From Bacteroidales bacterium (lineage in GTDB: Bacteria; Bacteroidota; Bacteroidia; Bacteroidales; Paludibacteraceae), in assembly GCA_015061145.1 (NCBI GenBank), contig SUXD01000008.1, positions 1 to 64,000 of the forward strand: DNA of 64,000 nt, in the 5' to 3' direction. The notes beneath the pieces were generated by a model. That model did no database searches, was not told the DNA's origin, and was given only the letters and a program-made list of their open reading frames with translations. Positions 46,329 through 55,736 of this stretch are shown in pieces; within the stretch, counting starts at the first letter, position 1; each line of letters begins with the position of its first letter. A program made the translations under genes and the position numbers.

Positions 46329-47444
46329 CTATGCTTTATACTTTTCAATCACTTCGCAAATCATCTTAATTGTCTCTTCTGTCAAACAGCTTGCCGATGG
46401 CAAATAGAAACCGTTTTCGGTAAGCCAATCGCTGACAGGATAATTGCCGCTACAATCGCAACCAAAATTTTTCAACGAAGGCTGGCGATGCATACCATTG
46501 AACAACAATCGTGTATCAATGCCATTCTCTTTCAAGTGTGCAATCAACTCATCTTTTGTATGACCATATTGCGCAGGGTCAATGACAATAGAATTCATCC
46601 AACATACATTTTCCGTTTGCGGCAAATTCTTCTGAAAAATGATTCCAGGAACATCTGCCAGATATTTTCTGTAAAGTTGATTATTCTTGATGCGCAATGC
46701 CTTGTATTCGTCAGCTTTTTCGGTCTGTGCCAAACCTATTGCAGCAATCACATTCGACATTCGATAATTGAAACCAACATCTTGGTGCATATAATTACGG
46801 TTCCCGTCAAGGGGGAAACATACATTTTTAAAGTAACGGGCACGGTTGTAGAGTTCATCGTTATTGGTAACAAGCATACCACCCTCACCTGTCGTAATAT
46901 TCTTGTTGGCGAAGAAACTGAATGAACCTAAATCTGAATAAGAGCCAGCCTTTTTACCATTATATGTTGCGCCATGTGCTTCGGCTGCATCTTCCACAAT
47001 AAACAAGTTATGTTTCTTTGCAATGGCCTCAATCTTGTCCATCTCGCACATCTGTCCGAATATATGCACAGGCATAATGGCTTTTGTCTTAGAAGTTATT
47101 TTCTCCTCTATTTTTGTGACATCTATGTTCCAAGTGTCTTTGTCCGCATCCACAAATACAGGCGTTGCACCTGTATAGCAAACGGCAAAAGCGCTGGCTA
47201 TCATGGTAAAGGTTGGAATAATAACTTCGTCACCTTTTCCTATTCCTAAGGCCGCCAAAGCCAAATGCAACGACACGGTGCCATTGCAAACAGCCACGCC
47301 GTACTTGCAGTCGCAATATGCGGCAAACTGTTTTTCAAACTCCGACACATACTTCCCTGCTGATGAAATCCATCCAGAGGAAACTGCATCAGTCACATAT
47401 TTTAATTCATTGCCGTTAAGGAACGGTTCACATACTGGTATCAT
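46329..47444 (-). CDS. GDP-perosamine-synthase-like aminotransferase (DegT family)
   Basis: 371 residues. The opening IPVCEPFLNGNELKYVTDAVSSGWISSAGKYV is close to perosamine synthetase (RfbE/Per), which aminates GDP-4-keto-6-deoxymannose, the product of Gmd (60788-61876). PLP site: VVEDAAEAHGA-type IVEDAAEAHG near residue 155 and the lysine in SFFANKNITTGEGG near 182. If correct, the locus makes both GDP-fucose and GDP-perosamine from one precursor. Other 4-keto sugars remain possible. Confidence 0.8.
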   Translation of the reverse strand: MIPVCEPFLNGNELKYVTDAVSSGWISSAGKYVSEFEKQFAAYCDCKYGVAVCNGTVSLHLALAALGIGKGDEVIIPTFTMIASAFAVCYTGATPVFVDADKDTWNIDVTKIEEKITSKTKAIMPVHIFGQMCEMDKIEAIAKKHNLFIVEDAAEAHGATYNGKKAGSYSDLGSFSFFANKNITTGEGGMLVTNNDELYNRARYFKNVCFPLDGNRNYMHQDVGFNYRMSNVIAAIGLAQTEKADEYKALRIKNNQLYRKYLADVPGIIFQKNLPQTENVCWMNSIVIDPAQYGHTKDELIAHLKENGIDTRLLFNGMHRQPSLKNFGCDCSGNYPVSDWLTENGFYLPSASCLTEETIKMICEVIEKYKA

Positions 47445-47450
47445 AATCTT

Positions 47451-48872
47451 TCATTGTTTTTTTATTGCTATTGGAAATTCAATATTATAATATGACGCTA
47501 TACACTGATTGGCATAATCTAATGGATTTTCCGTTATTTCATCTTTATAATACAACACTGGTTTGTTTGACCTTATAAAAAGCCATTTGAGTCCAATTGT
47601 ATTCACATCTGATAACGGAGACAAATACAATGTGTCAGTGTTGCTATTTTCTTTTGCTTTTAATATTGTATTCGTTCTATTTTTATGATCTGCCGCATAT
47701 TTTTTCACAGTAGGCGTATCTATATAAATATGCAAACACAGACAAGAAAGAATTAAAAATAAAGAAACAAAAACAGGTGTATTCAAAATAATATTATTTT
47801 TTTCTGCAGAATCAGAACCAACCTTCCATCCTAAAAGAGCAATAAATACCAACCCTACCATAATGCAAGGCAGATAAAAACGCTGAAAACCAAATGATGA
47901 CATCAAATATGCCATTGGCATTACTGCCAATGCAATAAGAATTACATACAACAATGCTGAATAAATTATCAAACTCTTGCATGAACAATTTATAGGGAAA
48001 CGCCATTGGGAAGCACCGAAAAACAACATTATGAAAAACAACGAAATCCAATAATGAATTTTAAATGCGAACAAATAAAAATACAAAAGAATATTATTGG
48101 CAAATGTATGCAAAAAAGAACTTACTGACGACGCTTTCACATACATACTTTCGGCAGCTCTTTCATAATTACCAGGAGCAGTAACTATAAACAAAAATCC
48201 AATAAATAACACAATGATTGACAGGAACGTCCATTTCGTTGAAGGTGCACCATAAAACAATTCTTTATTGTCTGTATTTTTCCATTTATAAAACAGGACA
48301 ATCAGCATAAACCCAGCAAACAGAGGCGTGTAAAATTCAGAAGAGAAAGCCATTAAAGGCAATACTATCAATAATTGGGCAATATCCCAAAATGTTCCTT
48401 TGAATGTTAAAAGCAAAACAAACAAATATAAAAAAAGCATAGCGCTAAAAATGCTCATTGATGCACAACACCAATAAAATGCACAAAACTCAAAATTGCA
48501 GATTATTAATATATTCAAGAATATGAGAGCTAAATTTATTTCACGGAAGCCTAACTTCTTTCTTATTCTTTTGACACACAACACACTTGTTATTGCAGAA
48601 AACACATACGACAGCAGCGGGATTCCCCATGCGAGCGAATCAACAGAGAAGAGAGAAAATGTAATATAATGTCTAAAATACCCAGTCATTCTACCTGATT
48701 GGTGCAGATAAACATGCTCTAAAAAAGAATACATATCATTGTTTTCTATCGCACGCAAGAACAACCAATCGTCTTGAGAAGGACAATTAAACACAGCCAA
48801 AATCATATAATAAATGACAAACATGACATTTGTCATTGTCAATATCGTTAAAAATAAACTTTTGAATTTCAT
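47451..48872 (-). CDS. Multi-spanning membrane protein, DUF6056-like
   Basis: 473 residues from ATG 48872 (the frame is open to 48914, but the shorter start gives a signal-anchor-like N-terminus, KFKSLFLTILTMTNVMFVIYY). About ten membrane helices. After the first comes the acidic loop CPSQDDWLFLRAIE with HQSGRMTGYFRHYITF, as in GT-C-like polysaccharide membrane proteins of the DUF6056 type. It might polymerise, ligate or glycosylate at the periplasmic face. No closer function can be given. Confidence 0.65.
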   Translation of the reverse strand: MKFKSLFLTILTMTNVMFVIYYMILAVFNCPSQDDWLFLRAIENNDMYSFLEHVYLHQSGRMTGYFRHYITFSLFSVDSLAWGIPLLSYVFSAITSVLCVKRIRKKLGFREINLALIFLNILIICNFEFCAFYWCCASMSIFSAMLFLYLFVLLLTFKGTFWDIAQLLIVLPLMAFSSEFYTPLFAGFMLIVLFYKWKNTDNKELFYGAPSTKWTFLSIIVLFIGFLFIVTAPGNYERAAESMYVKASSVSSFLHTFANNILLYFYLFAFKIHYWISLFFIMLFFGASQWRFPINCSCKSLIIYSALLYVILIALAVMPMAYLMSSFGFQRFYLPCIMVGLVFIALLGWKVGSDSAEKNNIILNTPVFVSLFLILSCLCLHIYIDTPTVKKYAADHKNRTNTILKAKENSNTDTLYLSPLSDVNTIGLKWLFIRSNKPVLYYKDEITENPLDYANQCIASYYNIEFPIAIKKQ

Positions 48873-48914
48873 TGTTTTAATATAATTGTTTTTCTGGTAA
48901 TTGCATTTTTCCAT

Positions 48915-48984
48915 TAACTAATGACTCTCATACTGGTATCATATTTTTAAAGTTTATAGTTTAAATTTTATAGTTAAGAGATAC
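48915..48984. repeat. Short-word spacer downstream of the broken four-helix gene
   Basis: On the minus strand TTAACTATAAAATTTAAACT and TATAAACTTTAAAAATAT words occupy the gap between the pseudogene and the DUF6056-like gene. Confidence 0.5.
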
Positions 48985-49335
48985 TTACATTAAATGTTTT
49001 TCTTAATCCAGACAACATTCTCGCAATCTCATCAATCTTTTCAGTAAATTCGATTTCTTTATCCTCTTGTATATATTTCAAATCTTAAGTTCCATTAAAG
49101 AACCATATGCTATTTCAAGAAAATAACATTTCTCTTTCGCCGAAGTTCTGCTCATTCCATCAGCTATATTTGAGGGAACTGATATGGCTGATCTTCGCAT
49201 TTGATCACATAAAGCTTACCTTTCTTCATGCGGATAAAATTTTAGCATTGAATAGACATCAACAACCAATTTTTTCGCATGAGCATAAACCAATAATTTT
49301 TTATACGAATGTTCCACTCCCTCTCTTGTTTTCAT
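48985..49335 (-). pseudogene. Four-helix-bundle (S23/IVP family) protein, nonsense and frameshift remnant
   Basis: Translating the minus strand from ATG 49335 gives MKTREGVEHSYKKLLVYAH ... LKFYPHEER, then an in-frame TAA (49234-49236) exactly where relatives have tyrosine, then ALCDQMRRSAISVPSNIADG and CYFLEIAYGSLMELK. A deletion removes the usual DCQ...EIAK stretch and shifts frame; the other frame ends with EKIDEIARMLSGLRKTFNV and a stop at 48985. The last part is nearly identical in pattern to the intact copy at 45901. Its upstream words (GAGAGATTAGAGATGAGAG) abut the ATG and its downstream words are AACTATAAAATTTAAACTAT. Confidence 0.85.
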
Positions 49336-49352
49336 CTCTCATCTCTAATCTC

Positions 49353-49787
49353 TCAACTAAAAACAACATCCTCGTCTTTCACCGGTTCAAATCGCACTTT
49401 GTCCATCTCGCCACAATAGGGTCCTTGTTTTACTTCAATCATTTCTGTAGGTTCTATCATTTTGAATCCGTGACCGCCATGTGCCAACAACACTATATCC
49501 CCTTTATTTAGGATGCGGCTTTGCAGATAATTCTGTTCTTTGTCATAGAAGTCAACACGTACTTTGCCACTTTTTACGAAAAGCACTTCTTGCGTTAAAT
49601 CCACTTTTCGTTCTACCAAATTATGCACATGAGGTGGAATCACATAGTCTTTAGGACGATTCATATACCCTAACTGTTGGGAAAAGTCATCTGGCGTAAA
49701 AAATGCGATCCCTTCTTTCTTAAACTCTGTTCTGATAATTACCCCAAGCAGTTGCCCGTCGTATGATATGTTTTCTATTGGTTCCAT
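49353..49787 (-). CDS. Small cupin protein, sugar-isomerase-like
   Basis: 144 residues forming one cupin barrel. IPPHVHNLVERKVDLTQEVLFVKSGKVRVDFYD contains the metal-binding HxH and E-like positions; GDIVLLAHGGHGFKMIEPTEMIEV contains the second cupin motif with histidine. It resembles the WxcM/FdtA-like or sugar-nucleotide cupin group, so it could isomerise a keto-sugar or bind a saccharide, but a regulatory or storage role is equally possible. Confidence 0.7.
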   Translation of the reverse strand: MEPIENISYDGQLLGVIIRTEFKKEGIAFFTPDDFSQQLGYMNRPKDYVIPPHVHNLVERKVDLTQEVLFVKSGKVRVDFYDKEQNYLQSRILNKGDIVLLAHGGHGFKMIEPTEMIEVKQGPYCGEMDKVRFEPVKDEDVVFS

Positions 49788-49793
49788 ATTAGA

Positions 49794-50795
49794 TTAGTTT
49801 ATTTTATTATTAATCAAAAGTTCTCCACCTGCATAATCATTGTCAAGAACCCAATCTTTTCTCTGCATCATTGCAATTAAATCAGTATCTGAAACAAATT
49901 TAGCAAGATATTTGTAGTGAAAAATCTCTTGGTGTAAATTCAACAAATTATTTATGAATTTCTTTTTATTCAACGAAACTATTGCAACAAATGCCATAAT
50001 GCAATTTTTAAACATTCGTTTTATGACATTTGTCTTATTACTCTTTCGTTTTACAAAAATATCTGTATAAGCCTCACCTATTCCATTATTGGCGACCCTT
50101 CGTTTAATATCATTCCAAGTTCCGTTTTTAGCGACAAGTTGATGATGCCACATTGTAGTTCTGTCCGTAAATCCAATAGGAATGTTCAAATCATGAATTT
50201 TTCGACACAATCCAACCTCTGCATCACCAACCAAATATTCACCTATTTGTCCTGGATTATTTCCACCTACTTTATAAAACAAATCTCGCTTAATCGCCAA
50301 ACTGCCATTATTGATAAACAATCCTTTTTCTTTAATAAATCTTCCTTCCCCATAAGTTATCTTACCAAGAAGATTCTCATATCGTTTCACCCAATCTTCG
50401 GGTTCTTTGTCCCACACAATGGAGATTTTTGTTCCTATCGCTCCGACTTGTGTGTTTTCTTGAAACATTGAATAAACCTCACTTATCCAATTTGTATCGA
50501 AAGTAGCATCATCATCTGTGAAAAACAATATTTCTCCCTCTGCAAAATAAGCGCCTGTATGGCGTGCATACACATCACCTTGGCGTTTTTCTTGGATATA
50601 TTTCAGGTTAATCTCAGCATTATATCTCTTGACAAAGTCCGTAATCAACTCTTTTGTGTTGTCCTTAGAATTATTATCAACAACCAGGACTTCGTAATCT
50701 TTTTTGTCAAAATCTTGTAACAACAATGACTCTAACGCCTGAATCACTAATTTGCCTCTATTATATGCCGGAATAATTACTGATACTTTCATCAA
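49794..50795 (-). CDS. Glycosyltransferase family 2
   Basis: 333 residues. VSVIIPAYNRGKLVIQALESLL, VLVVDNNSKDNTKELI, the DxD as ILFFTDDDATFD, and GDAEVGLCRKIHDL match inverting GT2 enzymes. Tail shows a hydrophobic helix near residues 268-285 for membrane contact. It overlaps the next GT2 gene by four bases. Confidence 0.9.
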   Translation of the reverse strand: MMKVSVIIPAYNRGKLVIQALESLLLQDFDKKDYEVLVVDNNSKDNTKELITDFVKRYNAEINLKYIQEKRQGDVYARHTGAYFAEGEILFFTDDDATFDTNWISEVYSMFQENTQVGAIGTKISIVWDKEPEDWVKRYENLLGKITYGEGRFIKEKGLFINNGSLAIKRDLFYKVGGNNPGQIGEYLVGDAEVGLCRKIHDLNIPIGFTDRTTMWHHQLVAKNGTWNDIKRRVANNGIGEAYTDIFVKRKSNKTNVIKRMFKNCIMAFVAIVSLNKKKFINNLLNLHQEIFHYKYLAKFVSDTDLIAMMQRKDWVLDNDYAGGELLINNKIN

Positions 50796-51724
50796 ATACG
50801 TGTTATTCGTTTGACAACCTTCTCTAAACTGGCATATAACATCATCTTTCTATATATTCGCTTTGACATAGGATGCAACGAAGCTATATTGTCAAAGGCC
50901 TCTTTCCTCACTTGCGAAGATTCATAATTTTTCCTTTGAATAAAATAATTGAGCCAACGTTTCTTCAATGCCGCCTTAATTTCTTCTTTCGTAGGATTGA
51001 TCTGGGAAAAGACAAATTTATAAACCAAATTTCCTTCCTTGATATCATTGCCTGTTCTTTCTGATTTTGATGTAACCGTTCCCAAATGTCTGAAACAATA
51101 ATTCAAGCCCTTTGCAGAAGAGAACACGTCTCCTTTCAATGCTATATTTACCCAAAACATCCAATCTCCACCAGCTTTCATTGTTTTGTAAAATTCCTCA
51201 ATATCATCTAATGCAGCCTTTCTAAAAACGACCATTCCTGCATTAACCAATACGGGGTCACCAAACATCTGGGATGCAACAAAGTCTCTACCCTTTTGTA
51301 TGTTCATAAACTGGTCAGAAGGAGTCGCATACGAAATATAACCCGTTTCTGAAACCAATAATGATTGGCAATACGCTAAAACCACATTGGGATTATTGTC
51401 CAATGCCGGCACCAAGTTTTCAAGAAGTGTTTTTTCGCACCAATCGTCACTTTCTGCCACCCAGATATACTCTCCTTTGGCTAACGCAAAACCTTTATCC
51501 CATTGTTTGAACGTGGACCCTGAATTCGTCTCGTTTATAACGATATGTGAAACCTTCGGATTGTTCGCATAACCATTAAGCACCTCTGCACTATTATCCG
51601 TAGAACAATCATCCAACAATATCAACTCAAAATCTTGATAGGTCTGATTCAATATGCTGTCAATCCGCCTCTTCAAATAAGGGGCGTGATTGTAATTCGG
51701 CACTATGACAGAAACTTTAGGCAT
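50792..51724 (-). CDS. Glycosyltransferase family 2
   Basis: 310 residues. VSVIVPNYNHAPYLKRRIDSIL, LILLDDCSTDNSAEVL and YIWVAESDDWCEKTLL are the GT2 motifs with the DD metal site. It is coupled to both neighbours by overlaps of four and eight bases. Substrates unknown. Confidence 0.92.
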   Translation of the reverse strand: MPKVSVIVPNYNHAPYLKRRIDSILNQTYQDFELILLDDCSTDNSAEVLNGYANNPKVSHIVINETNSGSTFKQWDKGFALAKGEYIWVAESDDWCEKTLLENLVPALDNNPNVVLAYCQSLLVSETGYISYATPSDQFMNIQKGRDFVASQMFGDPVLVNAGMVVFRKAALDDIEEFYKTMKAGGDWMFWVNIALKGDVFSSAKGLNYCFRHLGTVTSKSERTGNDIKEGNLVYKFVFSQINPTKEEIKAALKKRWLNYFIQRKNYESSQVRKEAFDNIASLHPMSKRIYRKMMLYASLEKVVKRITRI

Positions 51725-52946
51725 TATATAATTCCATTCTTTTATTTAGGAGAACCTCTTTTGAATATTTACAGTTAAAATATTCAAATCCATTACTAGA
51801 CAATGTACAATAATCAGATTTCATTAACAACTTAATAAATTCCTCTGCACTATCAAATAAACCTATGTGTTTGTCATTCTCACTGTTAAAACACCCTTCA
51901 GCACCAAATCTTGTGCTTAACACCGGAACTCTATTGGCAAACGCGTGCAGTACCTTCGTCCTAAGCCCTGCACCGGTAAGAATTGGATTGACAAATATTG
52001 AGTGCTCAAAATATGGTTGCATAGAATCAACTTGTCCACAAAACTGCACTCCTGAGCATTTAGCATATTGTTCTCTAAAGGTTGGACTCCAATTACCAAT
52101 TACAAGCAATGGCAACTTTATTTTATCATAATTAGGTATATATATATCATCCAAGAACCATTTTAGACCTAAAGCATTGGGCGTATGACCTTCGCCTCCA
52201 ACAAAGAAAAGGCGGTCAAAAGTTTCGCTCCGCTCATTTATATATATCAGTTCATCCGGAATAGCAAATGGTGTTACCTTTATTTCTTTACAGTATGGCG
52301 CAAGTTCTTTGGCATCGTCATCATTAAATACACCCACCACATCCATATATGGCAAGCATGCACGCTCAAACGCTGTGGTTTTTCCTATCAAGTAGTTTTT
52401 ATTTGCCTCAGAAACTGCACTTTTGTCTTTTGCCAAATTTAATCGTTTGCTACGAACTTCATGGTGAATAAAAACTTTTTTCACATTGTCTGGCAAAGCA
52501 AACACAATATCTATGGTGTCGTAAAAGTCAAACTGTACAATTTCTATATGCTCTTTCTTTATGATTTCATTAATCAAATCTATAAATTCATGAGAAAAAC
52601 GATGGTCCACATGCTCAAAATACGAATCCGAGAAATCGTCCGGTTCCACAACCGAAGGTATCGGTTTCCTTTTCTTCGGCAGTACACAGCTGCAAATTGA
52701 TTTCAAGAAAGACAATTTACTTTTCCTTGACACCTTTCGCTCATCTGAATAATATATTTTTAAAAACGGCTGTGCCATTTGCAAAGCGTTCAGATGCTGC
52801 AAATCCTTATCGCACTTCACCACAGTACAAAAAGAGAAGTCAACCTTATCTTTCAATCCATCGATAAAGTAATACTGCGCCAGCGCACCGCCACTATAAA
52901 GTGGATACGCCGTAGTTGTCGATATGAGAAGGACTTTAGGAGACAT
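51717..52946 (-). CDS. Glycosyltransferase family 4-like
   Basis: 409 residues with a GT-B layout: N-terminal LLISTTTAYPLYSGGALAQYYFI, VRSKRLNLAKDKS, and C-terminal LFFVGGEGHTPNALGLKWFLDDI then NPILTGAGLRTKVLHAFANRVPVLSTRFGAEG, as in GT4 members of the sugar-transferase TuaH/PEP-CTERM-like type. Donor unknown. It overlaps the GT2 gene downstream by eight bases. Confidence 0.85.
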   Translation of the reverse strand: MSPKVLLISTTTAYPLYSGGALAQYYFIDGLKDKVDFSFCTVVKCDKDLQHLNALQMAQPFLKIYYSDERKVSRKSKLSFLKSICSCVLPKKRKPIPSVVEPDDFSDSYFEHVDHRFSHEFIDLINEIIKKEHIEIVQFDFYDTIDIVFALPDNVKKVFIHHEVRSKRLNLAKDKSAVSEANKNYLIGKTTAFERACLPYMDVVGVFNDDDAKELAPYCKEIKVTPFAIPDELIYINERSETFDRLFFVGGEGHTPNALGLKWFLDDIYIPNYDKIKLPLLVIGNWSPTFREQYAKCSGVQFCGQVDSMQPYFEHSIFVNPILTGAGLRTKVLHAFANRVPVLSTRFGAEGCFNSENDKHIGLFDSAEEFIKLLMKSDYCTLSSNGFEYFNCKYSKEVLLNKRMELYNA

Positions 52947-52959
52947 TTAGAGTAAAAAT

Positions 52960-54093
52960 CTATATAAATCTTTTTTTTATTATTTCCCTCTGACCATTCC
53001 ACTCCTCCTTTGATTGCGGATAATTTTCGATATACCAAGTTAACCAAGCGGTGCAATCAAACTTTGTTCTCATCCATTGCTGATGCTTTTTGTTCCATTC
53101 TTCAATATCAAAAACACTTGACAATATCTCTTCTGTCTTATCAATGCACTCCTCTACACCTCCCGATATCCAGTCTGGTTGATGACTATTTAATTCACTT
53201 CTATTTTTCACTGGTCTGTACATCCATAGCAAACCTTCTCTTGCCTCTTCATCTGTGTATCCACGCCCTACTTCATCAATATAAATTGAAGGTGTACCTA
53301 AAACTACAGATTCTGATGCCATAGTTGCAGACTCACCCACAAACAGAAAAGCATTGGCTTGAACGTCATGAATTCTTTCAATAGGAACACTGATTCTGCA
53401 ATCTTCTAATTCAGAAGGCAACTCTGTCTCTGAAGATATATATACTTTGCAGTATTTTTTCATTCTATTAATCAATTCAATCTTTTGTTCAAGAGAAAAT
53501 CCGCCCACAAGATTTTCATCGTGGAATGCATCCCATTTCACAAAGCGTACAATAGCGTATTTTGTATTTGGTGCAATACCTAACAGACTCCATGGTTCTT
53601 GCGGTTTGTATCTATTGGGATGGCAATAAAACAACTCTATATTACCAGGAAATCTTTGTTCATCGGGTCTGACGTTAACAGAAAAACAATCCGGTTCCAA
53701 ATATGCTGAACCATATTTCGCAAATGGTCCTTGCAACTTACTTATCGCAGCATGTTCTGTATCTTGAAGCATAATGTTAGGGATGCCACACATTTTTGCA
53801 GCAATTGCAGTATATGGATCTGTTCTCGTAATACAAATATCTATCTTGTTTTTCTTTAAAAAATTAAAAACAAAAATAGTATTATGTAGCATAACATACA
53901 TTCTGCTCCACAAACTTTTTTTTGCTTTTTGTAATTTTGTATATGGTATTCCATAAATATCAAGCAAATTGGTTGCAATATCTTTCGGCGTCGTAAGCCA
54001 AAAAACGTTGTGACCATCTTTGATAAGTTCTTGACGCACTAGTCTAAAATTATGAACTTGTGCAGGATGTCCGGTTACAAACAATACATTCAT
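52960..54093 (-). CDS. DUF354-like GT-B protein (UDP-GlcNAc 2-epimerase fold)
   Basis: 377 residues. NVLFVTGHPAQVHNFRLVRQEL, ICITRTDPYTAIAAKMCGIPNIMLQDTEHA and SATMASESVVLGTPSIYID match the DUF354 group, distantly related to UDP-GlcNAc 2-epimerases and MurG-like GT-B enzymes. Role in sugar synthesis or transfer not known. It shares one base with the upstream phosphatase gene. Confidence 0.8.
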   Translation of the reverse strand: MNVLFVTGHPAQVHNFRLVRQELIKDGHNVFWLTTPKDIATNLLDIYGIPYTKLQKAKKSLWSRMYVMLHNTIFVFNFLKKNKIDICITRTDPYTAIAAKMCGIPNIMLQDTEHAAISKLQGPFAKYGSAYLEPDCFSVNVRPDEQRFPGNIELFYCHPNRYKPQEPWSLLGIAPNTKYAIVRFVKWDAFHDENLVGGFSLEQKIELINRMKKYCKVYISSETELPSELEDCRISVPIERIHDVQANAFLFVGESATMASESVVLGTPSIYIDEVGRGYTDEEAREGLLWMYRPVKNRSELNSHQPDWISGGVEECIDKTEEILSSVFDIEEWNKKHQQWMRTKFDCTAWLTWYIENYPQSKEEWNGQREIIKKRFI

Positions 54094-54650
54094 TATATTT
54101 TCTTTATTTCATGCTGTAAAAACAATTCCATCCAACACAAATCAGATTCGCTATCTGAAACGGCATACATATAATTGTATTCTGATGTTGGGAATGTAGA
54201 TGTAATATATTTAAGTTTTTCTTTCCCATACATTTCAATATACCTTTCATTCACAAACCTCGAACCGACTGTTAAAACTGGAGTTACTACATTTGAATTA
54301 ATTTCAAGAAACAATTTATTCATATAGCATTCTGGAGATGCCGAAAGCACTATAACTATGTCTTTGCTTGAAAAATCTGCAATTTTCCCTTGTAAACTCT
54401 GCGGCCAGACAATATCTTGCTTGATTTTGTTGACAAATATTGATGTTTGACGTTGCATTCTCTCGCTCTTTCCTACTTTTTTTTCTACTAGTTCCTTCAT
54501 CTTTGAAGAACTTATCAAACGGGATAACCTAAGCAATAAAAATAAAAAGATGATACAATTTCCTTTTTTTATTAACCATATCAAATATTTTCGAAACGAA
54601 TCGTACGGAACTATGGTGTGGTCAAAATCAAGAATATATAGATTTTTCAT
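54093..54650 (-). CDS. HAD-IB family phosphatase
   Basis: 185 residues. Nucleophile motif YILDFDHTIVPYDSF (D9 and D11), a hydrophobic segment near 30-45, motif II IVIVLSASPE and motif III/IV GKEKLKYI ... AVSDSESDLCWM. It resembles small HAD-IB phosphatases such as those in serine or choline pathways; a phosphosugar or phospholipid phosphatase is possible. Tight spacing with both neighbours. Confidence 0.82.
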   Translation of the reverse strand: MKNLYILDFDHTIVPYDSFRKYLIWLIKKGNCIIFLFLLLRLSRLISSSKMKELVEKKVGKSERMQRQTSIFVNKIKQDIVWPQSLQGKIADFSSKDIVIVLSASPECYMNKLFLEINSNVVTPVLTVGSRFVNERYIEMYGKEKLKYITSTFPTSEYNYMYAVSDSESDLCWMELFLQHEIKKI

Positions 54651-54653
54651 ACT

Positions 54654-55736
54654 CTATAATTTCCTTAAAAACATACTGATCATCCCTTTGTAATCATCCC
54701 AAGCACTAACATCTTTAACTATACTTTTCCTGTTCATGAAATATTCTTTTAATGCATTGCAATTCCCTTTTAATAGATACATTAACAACGAAAAATATAC
54801 TTGTGGACTAAGACATGTCCGGATACTGGAATTGTCAGTACATGGTAAATATTCAGAAACACCTGCATCTTCTTTTACAAAATCAAACAATCTGCATCCT
54901 CCAGCCAATGCTTGATGAATGCTTCCCCATATACGTGGATTTACTTCTATTAATACCAAATCATTATTGGGGGTTAACTTATATTCGAACATAGCGAAAC
55001 CAGTCCAACTAACTTGATTCAGTATCAATTCCGCATATTTCCGCATATCAGGATGCATAAACCCCTTACGAAATACACTAGACCCTCCAGAAACGGGATA
55101 TTCTGCTAAACGTAAATGTCCGTATTCTCTCTTAATCTTTCCATTTTTACAATAAATCTCATAACCGCAGCCATTACCCTCTATATATTCTTGACATATA
55201 TATTCTTTATTTCGATACAAATTCAATGCCGACTGGCGAGAATCCTCCTTTTTGCAATAGACAACGCCTTTCGACGATGATTGATCAACTGGTTTAACAA
55301 CAAATGGTATTACTGCAGTTTCTATTGATGTGTATATTTGCGGTACTCTTACTCCTGCATTTCTCGCTATATCAATCAAAATATTCTTTGTATGAAGTTT
55401 AATATAATCTTCGTATTTGCCAAGATAATCCAAAGAATTCCCAAATAAATGCTTGTTTTTTAGAATAATCCCAATATAATCACTATGAACAGGAATAAAA
55501 ACATCAATATTATTGGCTGATACATATTTTGCCAATGATGAAACATAAGTTTCCTTATTATCTTTGCACTTTGGTATCAGAATTAATCTATCAACATATT
55601 TGGTATGAAAATATCGTATAATTTTCTTGTTATCATAAGACCAAACTTCGCACTCAGGATATGTTTCTTTGATATATCTGGCAATAACTATCGCCTTATA
55701 ACTAGATATTTCTCCCAATAAGATTCGCATAATCAT
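54654..55736 (-). CDS. ATP-grasp domain protein, third copy
   Basis: 360 residues (ATG at 55730 is an alternative start). AIVIARYIKETYPECEVWSYD at the N-terminus, IPFVVKPVDQSSSKGVVYC for ATP, YICQEYIEGNGCGYEIYC, and VLIEVNPRIWGSIHQALAGG for metal ions show a carbamoyl-phosphate-synthase-like ATP-grasp. Likely makes an amide or ester between a carboxylate and a glycan intermediate. Third such gene in the locus. Confidence 0.85.
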   Translation of the reverse strand: MIMRILLGEISSYKAIVIARYIKETYPECEVWSYDNKKIIRYFHTKYVDRLILIPKCKDNKETYVSSLAKYVSANNIDVFIPVHSDYIGIILKNKHLFGNSLDYLGKYEDYIKLHTKNILIDIARNAGVRVPQIYTSIETAVIPFVVKPVDQSSSKGVVYCKKEDSRQSALNLYRNKEYICQEYIEGNGCGYEIYCKNGKIKREYGHLRLAEYPVSGGSSVFRKGFMHPDMRKYAELILNQVSWTGFAMFEYKLTPNNDLVLIEVNPRIWGSIHQALAGGCRLFDFVKEDAGVSEYLPCTDNSSIRTCLSPQVYFSLLMYLLKGNCNALKEYFMNRKSIVKDVSAWDDYKGMISMFLRKL

